A DNA stretch of 64,000 nucleotides, taken from contig NZ_BJDN01000009.1 in the NCBI RefSeq assembly GCF_005405165.1, positions 12,800 to 76,799 on the forward strand, written 5' to 3'. Of this stretch, positions 33,192-42,186 are shown piece by piece. Made by a program: the position numbers and the translations under genes. Position 1 is the stretch's first letter. Every line of letters starts with the position of its first letter. Source of the DNA: Loigolactobacillus binensis. Lineage in GTDB: Bacteria; Bacillota; Bacilli; Lactobacillales; Lactobacillaceae. Below the pieces are notes generated by a model, which ran no database searches, was not told the origin of the DNA, and saw nothing but the letters and a program-made list of their open reading frames with translations.

Positions 33192-34385
33192 ATGATCAAA
33201 GGTAAGAAATTTTTCGCCATGCTGGGCGCCGTCGCGGCAACTGGCTTATTATTAGCTGGCTGTAGTGGCAGTGGTAGTGCTGCAAGCGGCGGCAATAAAC
33301 AATCAGGTAATACGATCAAAATTGGTGGTAACTTTGAGCTTTCTGGGAATGCAGCTGCATATGGGCAAGCGATGCAGCGTGGGGTCCATTTGGCCGTTAA
33401 GCAGATCAATAAAGACGGTGGCGTTAAGGTCGGTAACAAGAAGATGAAATTGGAGTTAGTTGAAAAGGACAATAAAAGTGATAACTCACAGGTTGCCTCA
33501 GTTGCTTCTAACTTAACGACCCAAAGTAAAGTTGTTGCAACCGTTGGCCCGATCACTTCTGGCGCCGATTTGGCCGCCTTACCGAACCAAACTAAAGCCA
33601 AAGTGCCATTCATTACACCAGGTGGGACCCAAGATAGTTTGACCGTGCAAAAGAATGGTAAGGTTCAACCGTATATCTTCCGTTCTTGCTTCGAAGATAG
33701 TTATCAAGGTAAAGCTTTAGCCAAGTACGTTTACAACAATATGAAGTTGAAGAAAGTGGCCATTTTAGCTGATAAATCAACTGATTATGGTCAAGGTTTG
33801 ACCAAGGCCTTCAAGCAAGAATTTAAAGGTCAAGTCGTTGAAACCCAATATTACCAGGCTGGCGATAAAGATTTCCAAGCTTTGTTGACTAAACTAAAGT
33901 CTAAAAACTTCGACGCCATCTTTGTTCCTGGTTACTATTCCGAAGCTGGCTTGATCGTGAAACAAGCACGGCAAATGGGGATCACAGCACCAATCTTAGG
34001 GGCTGATGGTTTCGCTGATCCGAAATTAGTTAAGATCGCCGGCAAGAAGAACGCCAGCAACATCTACTACACCACCCATTTCGATGCCAAAGCTAACGAC
34101 AATGCTAAAGCCAGGGCTTACATGGCACTTTACAAGAAGACTTACAATGAACAAGCGGGTACATTTGATGCCTTGGCTTATGATGCCACTTACATGATCA
34201 AGCAGGCAATCGAAGATCAAAAATCAGCTGATTCCACGAAGATCGCCACTGGTTTAGCTAACTTGAAGAACTTCAAGGGCGTTACTGGTACGATCACCAT
34301 GGATAAGAAACATAACCCACAAAAGCAGGTTATTATTTCCAAGGTTGAAAACGGTGAAGAAGTCAGTGCCACTGCCGTTAAATAA
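33192..34385 (+). CDS. livJ: Branched-chain amino acid-type ABC transporter, binding lipoprotein
   Basis: The 397-residue lipoprotein has a signal with lipobox LLLAGC (Cys near 24), a Ser/Gly linker, and a type I periplasmic-binding fold: KIGGNFELSGNAAAYGQAM, AVKQINKDGGVKVG, ATVGPITSGADLAALP (the Ser/Thr contacts of the amino acid backbone), PFITPGGTQDSL. It is the receptor of the importer encoded downstream. LivJ-like specificity is the default, but the shared operator-like palindrome with the pxp operon hints at another small amide or lactam. SD GGAGATGG. Confidence 0.88.
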   Translation: MIKGKKFFAMLGAVAATGLLLAGCSGSGSAASGGNKQSGNTIKIGGNFELSGNAAAYGQAMQRGVHLAVKQINKDGGVKVGNKKMKLELVEKDNKSDNSQVASVASNLTTQSKVVATVGPITSGADLAALPNQTKAKVPFITPGGTQDSLTVQKNGKVQPYIFRSCFEDSYQGKALAKYVYNNMKLKKVAILADKSTDYGQGLTKAFKQEFKGQVVETQYYQAGDKDFQALLTKLKSKNFDAIFVPGYYSEAGLIVKQARQMGITAPILGADGFADPKLVKIAGKKNASNIYYTTHFDAKANDNAKARAYMALYKKTYNEQAGTFDALAYDATYMIKQAIEDQKSADSTKIATGLANLKNFKGVTGTITMDKKHNPQKQVIISKVENGEEVSATAVK

Positions 34386-34756
34386 CAGCGTGTGCTGAAC
34401 AGGCTGCCGGTTCAACTTAGTTTTGAGCAAGTAACTTAATCAAGTATTGCTTATGGATCGCTGAAAGCGACTGCTAACTAGCAGAAGTTTTCAGCGATTC
34501 TTAAGTTAAATCAGTATTTAGTAATTACATTACTACTAAATTCATTTTAGGCTCATAATTATGGGCAGCAATTATTCAGCTGAGTTATGACTGAGAAGAT
34601 TATCAGTTAGCAACTTTTATCAATTAATTTAAACGTGATTGGAAAAGCGACCACTTCCAGCTAACTACGTCTAGCGCTATGGCGTAATAGGTTAGCCGCC
34701 AGTGCCTGCTGACTTTTTCCACCACGCTGTCATCTATTTCAAGGAGGGACTTGCCT
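34386..34756 (+). other. Intergenic region with nested hairpin before livH
   Basis: ATCGCTGAAA (34457-34466) pairs with TTTCAGCGAT (34489-34498), and an outer AACTTAA (34433-34439) pairs with TTAAGTT (34501-34507). This may partly terminate or process the message so that more binding protein than permease is made. The last 240 bp show no ORF and end with SD AAGGAGGG at 34741. Confidence 0.6.
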
Positions 34757-35635
34757 GTGCATACAGTCTTACAACAACTGGTGAACGGTTTATCATTAGG
34801 TAGTATCTACGCGTTGTTAGCGTTAGGCTACACCATGGTTTACGGGATCATCAAGTTGATCAATTTCGCTCATGGCGATATTTATATGTTAGGCGCGTTC
34901 TGGGGCTACTACGTCATCAATCAATGGCATTTTAGCTTCTGGCCCGCGCTGTTGTCCGCAATGGTCTTTTGTGCCTTAGCTGGGGTGATCATCGAATACT
35001 TGGCTTACCGGCCCTTACGTAATTCACCGCGGATCGCCGCGTTGATCACCGCTATCGGGGTATCATTTTTACTGGAAAATGGGATGTCTTACTTATTTAG
35101 TTCCAACGTTCGTAATTTTCCCCAAGCGATGCACGTCAAAAGTTATAACTTTTTCGGCGCCAAGGTTTCTAATATTCAAATTCTGATCTTAGTCGTTTCC
35201 ATCGTGTTGATGATCTTATTACAATTGATCATTCGCCGCACTAAAATGGGTAAAGCGATGCGGGCCGTCAGTGTCGACCCTGACGCAGCCCAATTGATCG
35301 GGATCAACATTGATCGGACGATTTCCTTTACCTTTGCCTTAGGTTCCGCGTTAGCCGGTGCCGCGGGGGTCATGATCGGCTTGTATTATAACTCGATCGA
35401 TCCGTTAATGGGGATGACGCCAGGGATCAAAGCCTTCGTCGCTGCCGTTTTAGGCGGGATCGGTTTGATTCCTGGGGCCGCTCTAGGGGGCTTTGTTATC
35501 GGTATTTTAGAAACGGCGACCCAAGCTTTAGGTTTCTCCGCCTTTAAGGATGCCGTTGTGTACGTTGTTTTGATCATTATCTTATTGGTTCGGCCTGCCG
35601 GTATTTTAGGCAAGAACATCAAAGAGAAAGTGTAG
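34757..35635 (+). CDS. livH: ABC transporter permease (LivH type)
   Basis: The 292-residue integral membrane protein has about eight helices, the N-terminal QQLVNGLSLGSIYALLALGYTM (written LVNGLSLGSIYALLALGYTM), the GIIKLINFAHGD motif, and the LivH loop GKAMRAVSVDPDAAQLIGI that contacts the ATPases. GTG 34757 is taken as start because SD AAGGAGGG lies 8 nt upstream; TTG 34751 is too close. It forms the channel with LivM. Confidence 0.92.
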   Translation: MHTVLQQLVNGLSLGSIYALLALGYTMVYGIIKLINFAHGDIYMLGAFWGYYVINQWHFSFWPALLSAMVFCALAGVIIEYLAYRPLRNSPRIAALITAIGVSFLLENGMSYLFSSNVRNFPQAMHVKSYNFFGAKVSNIQILILVVSIVLMILLQLIIRRTKMGKAMRAVSVDPDAAQLIGINIDRTISFTFALGSALAGAAGVMIGLYYNSIDPLMGMTPGIKAFVAAVLGGIGLIPGAALGGFVIGILETATQALGFSAFKDAVVYVVLIIILLVRPAGILGKNIKEKV

Positions 35636-35644
35636 GTGGCAGCG

Positions 35645-36601
35645 ATGAAAAAGAATTTAAAATACAATGCCATTTGGCTTGCCATTGCGATTCTTGGCTA
35701 TGTCTTGATCTACGCTTTGGAAATGGTCGGGGTGATCGATCAATTTGCTGAAACAACGTTAGTTTTGATCGGGATCAACATTATTTTAGCCACTAGCCTG
35801 AACTTGGTCATTGGTTTTTCTGGTCAGTTTTCCTTGGGCCACGCCGGCTTTATGGCCTTAGGTGCCTACAGTTCGGCGTTAGTTACGTCAGCGATTCCCT
35901 CGGTTGGTGGGTTTCTACTCGGCTTGTTAGTCGGGATGATCGTTGCCGGGATCGTGGCCTTAGTTGTTGGGATTCCAACTTTGCGGTTAAATGGTGACTA
36001 TTTGGCGATTGCTACCATGGGGGTCGCCGAGATCATTCGGATCATTTTGAACAACTTAAAAATTACTAACGGCCCGGCTGGCTTGTATAACATTCCGATG
36101 TTGGCTAACTGGAGCACAGTTTATGTTTTAGTGGTGATCACTACCTTGATCATCGTTAATTTCGTCCATAGTCGTAATGGCCGGGCGGTGATGTCGGTGC
36201 GTGAAGATGAAATTGCCGCTGAATCGATCGGTATCAACACGACAAAGTATAAAATTATCGCCTTCGTGTTAGGCGCCGCGATTGCCAGTATTGGTGGCGC
36301 CCTGCACGCCAACTACATCCAAACGATCAATCCGACTGATTTCGGGATCATGGAATCGATCAATATTTTGATCATCGTCGTTCTTGGTGGAATCGGTAGT
36401 ATCACCGGGACCTTTGTAGCAGCCTTCCTGTTAGGGATACTGGATATGATTTTGCAGAACTTCGGGACTTTGCGGATGGTCCTTTATTCCTTAGCCTTGA
36501 TCTTGATCATGGTGTTCAAACCATCGGGCTTGTTAGGCACCTGGGAATTCTCCGTTCGGCGCTTATTTACCCACAAAAAAGCGAAGGGGGATGCTGAGTG
36601 A
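35645..36601 (+). CDS. livM: ABC transporter permease (LivM type)
   Basis: This 318-residue membrane protein has about nine helices, the LivM motif GFSGQFSLGHAGFMALGAYS, NGDYLAIATMGVAEIIRI, and the cytoplasmic loop GRAVMSVREDEIAAESIGIN. It partners LivH. ATG 35645 follows SD AGGTGG located at the end of livH; the GTG at 35636 would overlap it. The C-terminal tail is basic. The stop overlaps the next ATG (TGATG). Confidence 0.92.
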   Translation: MKKNLKYNAIWLAIAILGYVLIYALEMVGVIDQFAETTLVLIGINIILATSLNLVIGFSGQFSLGHAGFMALGAYSSALVTSAIPSVGGFLLGLLVGMIVAGIVALVVGIPTLRLNGDYLAIATMGVAEIIRIILNNLKITNGPAGLYNIPMLANWSTVYVLVVITTLIIVNFVHSRNGRAVMSVREDEIAAESIGINTTKYKIIAFVLGAAIASIGGALHANYIQTINPTDFGIMESINILIIVVLGGIGSITGTFVAAFLLGILDMILQNFGTLRMVLYSLALILIMVFKPSGLLGTWEFSVRRLFTHKKAKGDAE

Positions 36602-37377
36602 TGCCCTTATTAGACGTAAAAGATCTCACTAAAAACTTTGGTGGCTTGGCGGCAGTTTCGGATGTGACCATGCACCTAGACAACAATGAATTAGTCGCGT
36701 TGATCGGGCCAAATGGGGCGGGTAAAACCACCTTATTCAACCTGCTGACTGGCGTTATTATTCCCTCAGAGGGCACCGTTAGTTTGCAAACGGACAAAGG
36801 CTTACAAGTTTTGAATAAGCAAAAGCCTTATAAAATTGCTGCTGAGGGCATGGCCCGTACCTTCCAAAACATTCGCTTGTTCAAGGATCTAACTGTGGAA
36901 GAAAATGTCTTGATCGCCATGACTGACAAAAACAAAGAAGGCTTCCTGGAAAGTATTTTCCGTTTACCAAGCTTCTATAAAAAGGAAGCGGCGCTGCACC
37001 AACAAGTAGTGGAACTATTAAGCATTTTTAAAATGGAAAATCAGTTGACGACCTTGGCGCGTAACTTGCCTTACGGGGCGCAGCGGCGATTGGAGATCGT
37101 TCGGGCGTTGGCCACTAAACCGAAGATCCTGTTTCTGGACGAACCAGCAGCGGGGATGAACCCGGAGGAAACGGCGGATCTAACTCGTCTGATCCAACAA
37201 ATTCAGTCTGAATTCCACATCACGGTTTTATTGATCGAACACGATATGTCCTTGGTTATGAATTTAGCCGAACGGATCTATGTTTTAGAATATGGTAAGC
37301 TGATCGCCGAAGGGACCCCTAAAGAAATTCAGGGCAACCAACGGGTCATCAATGCTTACTTAGGAGGTGGCGACTAA
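36601..37377 (+). CDS. livG: ABC transporter ATP-binding protein (LivG type)
   Basis: The 258-residue ATPase has Walker A GPNGAGKTT, the family-specific GMARTFQNIRLF, the signature LPYGAQRRLEIVRAL (LSGGQ variant usual in LivG), Walker B PKILFLDEPAAGMNP, and the H-loop LIEHDM. It pairs with LivF. ATG 36601 overlaps the livM stop by one base. Confidence 0.93.
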   Translation: MPLLDVKDLTKNFGGLAAVSDVTMHLDNNELVALIGPNGAGKTTLFNLLTGVIIPSEGTVSLQTDKGLQVLNKQKPYKIAAEGMARTFQNIRLFKDLTVEENVLIAMTDKNKEGFLESIFRLPSFYKKEAALHQQVVELLSIFKMENQLTTLARNLPYGAQRRLEIVRALATKPKILFLDEPAAGMNPEETADLTRLIQQIQSEFHITVLLIEHDMSLVMNLAERIYVLEYGKLIAEGTPKEIQGNQRVINAYLGGGD

Positions 37378-38087
37378 TGGCCTTACTGAAAGTAACCGAT
37401 CTATCCGTTAATTATGGCGTGATCCAAGCCGTAAAAAAGGTTAATTTTGAAGTTAATCAAGGTGAGATCGTCACTTTGATCGGCGCCAATGGGGCGGGCA
37501 AAACCACGATTTTGAAGACAATTTCTGGCTTGTTGCGACCATCAGGTGGTACGATTACTTATGAAGATCAAGAAATTCAAAAGTATAAGTCACAGAAAAT
37601 CGTGGCCGCCGGTATTTCGCAAGTACCAGAAGGCCGGCATATCTTTCCAGGCTTGACCGTTGTGGAAAACTTGCAAATGGGCGCCTTTTTACGTAAAGAT
37701 CGCGATGGCGTTAAGGCTGATTTCGATATGGTCTTCGAGCGCTTCCCGGTTTTAAAGGAACGACGGACACAGGATGCCGCCACGTTATCTGGTGGTGAGC
37801 AGCAGATGCTGGCCATGGGGCGCGCATTGATGGCTAAGCCGAAGCTGATTTTGTTGGATGAACCGTCCATGGGCTTGGCACCGATCTTTATCCAAGAGAT
37901 CTTTGATATCATTCAGGTGATCCAGCAACAAGGCACCACGGTTTTATTGATCGAGCAAAATGCGGCTAAAGCTTTAGCTATTGCGGATCGCGGCTATGTT
38001 TTGCAGACCGGTAATATTATATTAAGCGGTACTGGGAAAGAACTGTTAGCAAATGATCAAGTGCAGAAAGCTTACTTAGGGGGTTAG
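37377..38087 (+). CDS. livF: ABC transporter ATP-binding protein (LivF type)
   Basis: The 236-residue ATPase has Walker A GANGAGKTT, the LivF motif VPEGRHIFPGLTVVENL, signature LSGGEQQMLAMGRALM, Walker B PKLILLDEPSMGLAP and H-loop LIEQNA. ATG 37377 overlaps the livG stop (TAATG). Length and motifs are typical. Confidence 0.94.
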   Translation: MALLKVTDLSVNYGVIQAVKKVNFEVNQGEIVTLIGANGAGKTTILKTISGLLRPSGGTITYEDQEIQKYKSQKIVAAGISQVPEGRHIFPGLTVVENLQMGAFLRKDRDGVKADFDMVFERFPVLKERRTQDAATLSGGEQQMLAMGRALMAKPKLILLDEPSMGLAPIFIQEIFDIIQVIQQQGTTVLLIEQNAAKALAIADRGYVLQTGNIILSGTGKELLANDQVQKAYLGG

Positions 38088-38090
38088 TGT

Positions 38091-38714
38091 ATGAGCGTAG
38101 CAGATTATATGACCAAGAAGTTGATCACCGTGCGGCCGGAAACGCGGATCAACGACGCCGTTGATCTCATGAAAAATAATGATATTCACCGGCTGCCAGT
38201 GTTAGATAATGGTCAGTTGGTAGGGTTGGTCACCGAAGGCATCATCCAAGCCGCTTTACCATCCAAAGCCACCAGCCTATCGGTTTATGAAGTGAATTAT
38301 TTATTGAATAAAACCACCGTTGCTGACGTGATGGAAAAACAAGTGCGTACGATTCCGGCTGATGCGGTGCTGGAAGATGCTATTTTCCAAATGCGCCATT
38401 ACAAAATTGGCGTGTTGCCAGTGGTTGCTGAGGGCCAACTAGTGGGGATCATTACCAATAATGATATTTTCGATGCGTTCTTAAATATTGCTGGTTATGA
38501 TCAAGGCGGGACCACCGTGACGATCAAGGTAACGCAAAATGTGGCGGGTTTCTTAGCTAAGGTCAGTGATGCTTTAGCGGAGCACAACTACAATATTTTA
38601 ACGTTGATGGTCACGGATCGTGCGGATATTCGTTTGATCGAATTACATGTGGACACCACGGATGCTGCCGGCGTGAAAGCAGCACTGACTGGTGCTGGCT
38701 TTGAACTGATTTAA
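38091..38714 (+). CDS. CBS-pair protein with C-terminal ACT domain
   Basis: The 207-residue protein has two CBS motifs (VADYMTKKLITVRPET with DIHRLPVLDNGQLVGLVTEG, and VADVMEKQVRTIPADA with KIGVLPVVAEGQLVGIITNND), then an ACT domain from about 140 to the end (VTIKVTQNVAGFLAKVSDAL). This is the AcuB-like arrangement: CBS pairs bind adenine nucleotides and ACT domains bind amino acids. It starts 3 bp after livF and ends at the operon terminator, so it probably senses the transported substrate or energy state and regulates the importer or its pathway; mechanism inferred. Confidence 0.88.
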   Translation: MSVADYMTKKLITVRPETRINDAVDLMKNNDIHRLPVLDNGQLVGLVTEGIIQAALPSKATSLSVYEVNYLLNKTTVADVMEKQVRTIPADAVLEDAIFQMRHYKIGVLPVVAEGQLVGIITNNDIFDAFLNIAGYDQGGTTVTIKVTQNVAGFLAKVSDALAEHNYNILTLMVTDRADIRLIELHVDTTDAAGVKAALTGAGFELI

Positions 38715-38731
38715 CGCAGCTATGTTTTACG

Positions 38732-38774
38732 AACAAGACTCCAACATAAGTGACTTGTGTTGGGGTCTTGTTTT
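38732..38774 (+). terminator. Terminator of the liv-type operon
   Basis: AACAAGAC-CCAACA-AAG (38732-38750) pairs with CTT-TGTTGG-GTCTTGTT (38754-38772), 19 positions with a few mismatches and a 3-nt loop, followed by TT. Confidence 0.85.
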
Positions 38775-39715
38775 AGTTTGAACAGACACATGATCTAAAC
38801 TAAGTTACCGTCACTATCTTTGCTGTAAAACGATCAAAACTAGTGCATTGTAGTTATCATAATTAAAGGCTTTAACTAATTTTTAGGACCTTAGAGCAGG
38901 GCAGAACTGGTTAGATTCCATTCCGGGGTACGAGGACGGACTAGCTAATAACGGTAGACTTTGTTCCAAAGTCTTGATTAACGCGTCGTTGTCCATTCTT
39001 GTGGCAAAAACCGTGCCGCAAGAAACATGGCAACGCGTGGCGGTTTGGCGAGCTAACTTTTTCAGTTTAAAACAAAAGCGGGTGAAAAAGTGGATCTCGC
39101 CAATACCGCATAGTTCTAAATGGTAAGGACCACCATTAAGAACTATCGACACAGCTGATCCTCGCGCCCCTCCATTCCATCTGGCTGCAACCGAACATTG
39201 AAATGTTGTTTGTGTAAACGACGGATATAGTAAAAACAGTTATACAAGTTTATATCCAGTGTTGCTGCTCAACTTGAAAATTGCGAACTATTAGAGCCGT
39301 TAAGCCACACTTGATTGACTAATCAAACAATTAAATTGATCAACTGTTTATGTTCAACCACTGTCGCTCGTTCTTAATAACTAATCTTATCAAGCATCAA
39401 TTGTTTGAACGTATTCGCTAAACAGAACGTGCTTCCCGTTGTCGATTGGACTAAGCCAAAAAGCGGCAAGTCCAAGTCGCACGCGTTCCATACGCCAGCG
39501 CCGGAATGGAACCTAACTTGCTCTGCTGATGTCTACGAGGCGTCAGCTTAGCGCAAGTGTTGCGGAGTAAGGCCAGCAGCAGTTGAAAATACTGGTTCCT
39601 GCAATAAGTTGTTTTTTCAGAGGCAAAATACAGTATAATGCAATAGATAGTAGTAATTCTGGAAGCTAGCAAATAACAGCAGAAATTAGCAACGTAAAAC
39701 GATAGGGTGAATAAT
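38775..39715. other. Gene-poor region of about 0.9 kb
   Basis: No ORF here looks real: those that exist (39152-38883 and 39672-39451 on the minus strand) lack an SD and have erratic composition. Visible items are a hairpin GGATATA/TATATCC near 39221-39258, TTGATT/AATCAA near 39310-39330, a repeat copy at 39425, and a TACAGTATAAT promoter-like block near 39628-39640 upstream of the RNase H gene. It may be decayed coding DNA or hold a small RNA. Confidence 0.5.
39425..39495 (+). repeat. Copy 2 of a dispersed non-coding repeat
   Basis: GTGCTTCCCGTTG, CGATTGGACTAAGCC and CAAGTCGCAC match the minus strand of 9985-10060 in order and spacing. The two copies are in opposite orientation about 29 kb apart. 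Confidence 0.5.
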
Positions 39716-40603
39716 ATGGCAGCAAAAAAATATTATGCGATCGCACATGGTCGCCAAACAGGGGTTTTTTACACCACTTGGGCGGAAGCCAAACCGTTGG
39801 TTGATGGCTATCAAGGGGCGCGCTACAAAGGTTTCCCTACTAAAGCGGCCGCTGAAGCGTGGCTGAAAACTGGGGTCACCACGGCCAAAACACAACCAAC
39901 ACCAAGCAAGGTACCAGCCGCACCATTGCCAGCCAACGCCATTCAGATCTACACAGACGGCGGCTCGCGCAATACAGGTAATGTGCAAGGAGGCCACGTT
40001 AAAAGTGGCGATAAGGCGGCTTGGGCCTATCTAATCGCGTATCAAGGCCAGCGGCTCAGTGATTCCGCCGGTGAATTTGGCGCAACTAATAATAAAATGG
40101 AGCTTACCGCTTTAGTTGAAGGTCTACGCAAAATCAAGGCCACGTGGGGTACCACTTTACCAGTGGTGGTGATCGCAGATTCGCGCTATGTGCTAAACGC
40201 GATCACCCAAAATTGGTTGGCGGGCTGGCAGCGCCGCGGTTGGCAACGTAGTGGCGGGCAACCTTTGGCCAACAAGGAATTGTGGCAGCAATTGGCGCAG
40301 CTATTACGCGCTTTTACGCAAATTGATTATCGCTGGACCAAAGGCCATGCCACTAATGCCGGCAACGTTTTTGTCGATGCAGCGTTGAATCAGACTATGG
40401 ATCAGCTGACGCCTACTTGCTTGCACCCGGTTGTCGCCACGACCACGCCAGCAACGGTTGCGCCGCAAAAAACCGCTGCTAAAACGCAAGCAGCAACGGC
40501 TAAGCCAGCCGCACAGGCGCGGCCTTCAGCTGAATCAATGCAGGCGATTCGCGCGCAGTTGCACCAAATGGGCTTTTTGCAAGAGCATAAAGGTGAGCAC
40601 TGA
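39716..40603 (+). CDS. rnhA: Ribonuclease H with N-terminal viroplasmin-type domain
   Basis: The 295-residue protein has an N-terminal Cauli_VI/viroplasmin RNA-DNA-hybrid-binding domain (KKYYAIAHGRQTGVFYTTWA, about 1-50), a Pro/Thr linker, and an RNase HI domain with catalytic Asp in IYTDGGSRN, Glu in NNKMELTALVEGL, Asp in VVIADSRYVLNAI and a final Asp in FVDAALNQ. A Pro/Ala/Thr-rich tail of about 70 residues follows. It degrades RNA in RNA/DNA hybrids. ATG 39716 is preceded by AGGGTGA; GTG 39707 lies in that SD. The stop TGA overlaps the next ATG. Confidence 0.9.
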   Translation: MAAKKYYAIAHGRQTGVFYTTWAEAKPLVDGYQGARYKGFPTKAAAEAWLKTGVTTAKTQPTPSKVPAAPLPANAIQIYTDGGSRNTGNVQGGHVKSGDKAAWAYLIAYQGQRLSDSAGEFGATNNKMELTALVEGLRKIKATWGTTLPVVVIADSRYVLNAITQNWLAGWQRRGWQRSGGQPLANKELWQQLAQLLRAFTQIDYRWTKGHATNAGNVFVDAALNQTMDQLTPTCLHPVVATTTPATVAPQKTAAKTQAATAKPAAQARPSAESMQAIRAQLHQMGFLQEHKGEH

Positions 40604-40755
40604 TGCGGCGCTTTGGTGGCGGCGTTTGCTATCTTTTGGTGTTAGTGCTCGTTGGTTATTCGTTGGTGCAGGCCAGTGATTGGTTCTGGTTGTTGGCCGC
40701 AGGTGGGTTAATGCTGCTAAGTGTTGGTTTAGGTCGCTTTTTTCGGCGGCGGTGA
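40603..40755 (+). CDS. Small membrane protein (50 aa) coupled to RNase H gene
   Basis: ATG 40603 shares a base with the rnhA stop (TGATG), with SD AAAGGTGAG 9 nt upstream. The 50-residue product has two hydrophobic segments (VCYLLVLVLVGYSLV and WLLAAGGLMLLSVGLG), a basic start MRRFGG and a basic end RFFRRR. No family recognised. Strict translational coupling argues that it is a real gene. Confidence 0.6.
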   Translation: MRRFGGGVCYLLVLVLVGYSLVQASDWFWLLAAGGLMLLSVGLGRFFRRR

Positions 40756-40821
40756 GTTGAGTTTGCCTGCTCAATTGTGGTAGGCTGTAGTGAGAAATTC
40801 TGAAAGAAAGCCGGTAAATTC

Positions 40822-41880
40822 ATGCGACGGAGTGGACGAAAAAAGCGTCATTGGGTACGTTGGATCTTGTTAGCACTGCTAGCTATTATTTTAGTTTTAG
40901 GTGGTGTTGGTGGGGTCGTTGTTTACCGAATCTACCATGTGACCGAAACCAGTTTTAATCGGATGCACGATACCAACGGCCAAAAGACATCAACTGCGCT
41001 GGCGCAAGGCAAGCCTTTTTCCGTGCTGATCTTAGGTGTGGATACCGGGGCTGATGGCCGGATCGACAAAGGTAACTCAGATACATTGATGGTGGCCACC
41101 GTCAATCCGCAGACCCACAAAACGGTGCTCCACAGTATTCCTCGGGATACGTTAGCGGAGATGGTCGGCGATAAAAAACGCAATATGCAAAAATTAAATG
41201 CAGCTTACAACTTAGGTGGTGCCAAAATGGCTAAAGCAACGATCAGCAAGCTGTTAGGCATCCATATTGATTATTATTTGACGATGAACATGGGTGGCTT
41301 GGAGAAAATGGTCGATGCCGTCGGTGGGGTCACGGTGCACAGTGACTTAACGTTTACGTTCAATAGCATTACGATCAAAAAAGGGACGCATCACCTTAAT
41401 GGTAAGCAGGCACTGAGTTACGCCCGAATGCGCTATGACGATCCTAAAGGTGATTACGGGCGTCAATTGCGGCAGCAGGCGGTGATTCGTGCGGTGACGA
41501 AGAAGTTGGCGTCTACGCAAGGGCTGTCCCGTTATCAAAAATTGTTGAAGGCCTTGGAACCCAATGTACGGACTGATGTTGCTTTCAAAGCGTTAGTGCG
41601 TCACGGCTTGAAATATCGGCAAAATGCCAGTCATATTTCTTCGCAGCAATTGCAGGGGGCCGATGCGTGGATCAACGGTAGCTCCTACCAAATCGCCACC
41701 ACTGCGGCGTTAACGCAAACGTCCAATGCTTTGCGTAAAGAGCTAGCTTTGCCGGCGAAGCAGATCGACAATGAGGAAACACGGCTAAATGCGCTAAACG
41801 TTACTTTCGACGGGCATAATAGTCAGCTCTACAATACTTTCGGTTTAGATACGGTTTATTATACGGATAATACGTACTAA
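40822..41880 (+). CDS. LytR-CpsA-Psr (LCP) family protein
   Basis: The 352-residue type II membrane protein has a basic start (RRSGRKKRHWVR), one transmembrane helix (about 14-36), and an extracellular LCP domain: FSVLILGVDTGADGRIDKGNSD (written ILGVDTGADGR and GNSDTLMVATVN), IPRDTL, KLNAAYNLGG, VGGVTV, LNGKQALSYARMRYDDPKGDYGR with the conserved Arg/Asp set. LCP enzymes attach teichoic acid or capsular polymers to peptidoglycan from undecaprenyl-pyrophosphate carriers. SD GAAAG lies about 15 nt before the ATG. Specific polymer unknown. Confidence 0.92.
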   Translation: MRRSGRKKRHWVRWILLALLAIILVLGGVGGVVVYRIYHVTETSFNRMHDTNGQKTSTALAQGKPFSVLILGVDTGADGRIDKGNSDTLMVATVNPQTHKTVLHSIPRDTLAEMVGDKKRNMQKLNAAYNLGGAKMAKATISKLLGIHIDYYLTMNMGGLEKMVDAVGGVTVHSDLTFTFNSITIKKGTHHLNGKQALSYARMRYDDPKGDYGRQLRQQAVIRAVTKKLASTQGLSRYQKLLKALEPNVRTDVAFKALVRHGLKYRQNASHISSQQLQGADAWINGSSYQIATTAALTQTSNALRKELALPAKQIDNEETRLNALNVTFDGHNSQLYNTFGLDTVYYTDNTY

Positions 41881-42036
41881 TAAAGGCCATGTGAACGGCC
41901 CTCATTTCGTAGGTACTGCTTGAATTACTTTTTTGCCTACACTTAGGCAGTCATAATTTAGTTAAGGTCAAACCCTTAGCCAGGAATAAGCGGGAAGAAC
42001 GCGCAATTTTTAAGCTAGAGCAAGCATTGCTAAATA

Positions 42037-42080
42037 AAATACCAGTCAAAAACAGTTAATCCTGTTTTTTACTGGTATTT
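42037..42080. terminator. CCAGT-type palindromic terminator between LCP and tpx genes
   Basis: AAATACCAGTCAAAAACAG (42037-42055) pairs with CTGTTTTTTACTGGTATTT (42062-42080) with one mismatch. It lies between convergent genes. The rest of the 306-bp gap 41881-42186 shows a small GGCC/GGCC hairpin at 41885-41900 and nothing else. It belongs to the palindrome family also seen at 10139, 49965 and 60661. Confidence 0.8.
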
Positions 42081-42186
42081 TTACGGCCAACTTATGCTAT
42101 TTTGAATTGGGCAATGATCGCGGCAACCGCACAACTAAGCAATGGCCTTAAGGTAGTTGCTAAAATTTGATTAGTCCCAGCTTAAC

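Noticed and set aside
38883..39672. Two minus-strand ORFs (89 and 73 codons) as small proteins
   Set aside because: No SD, odd Cys/His-rich composition, and overlap with repeats and hairpins.
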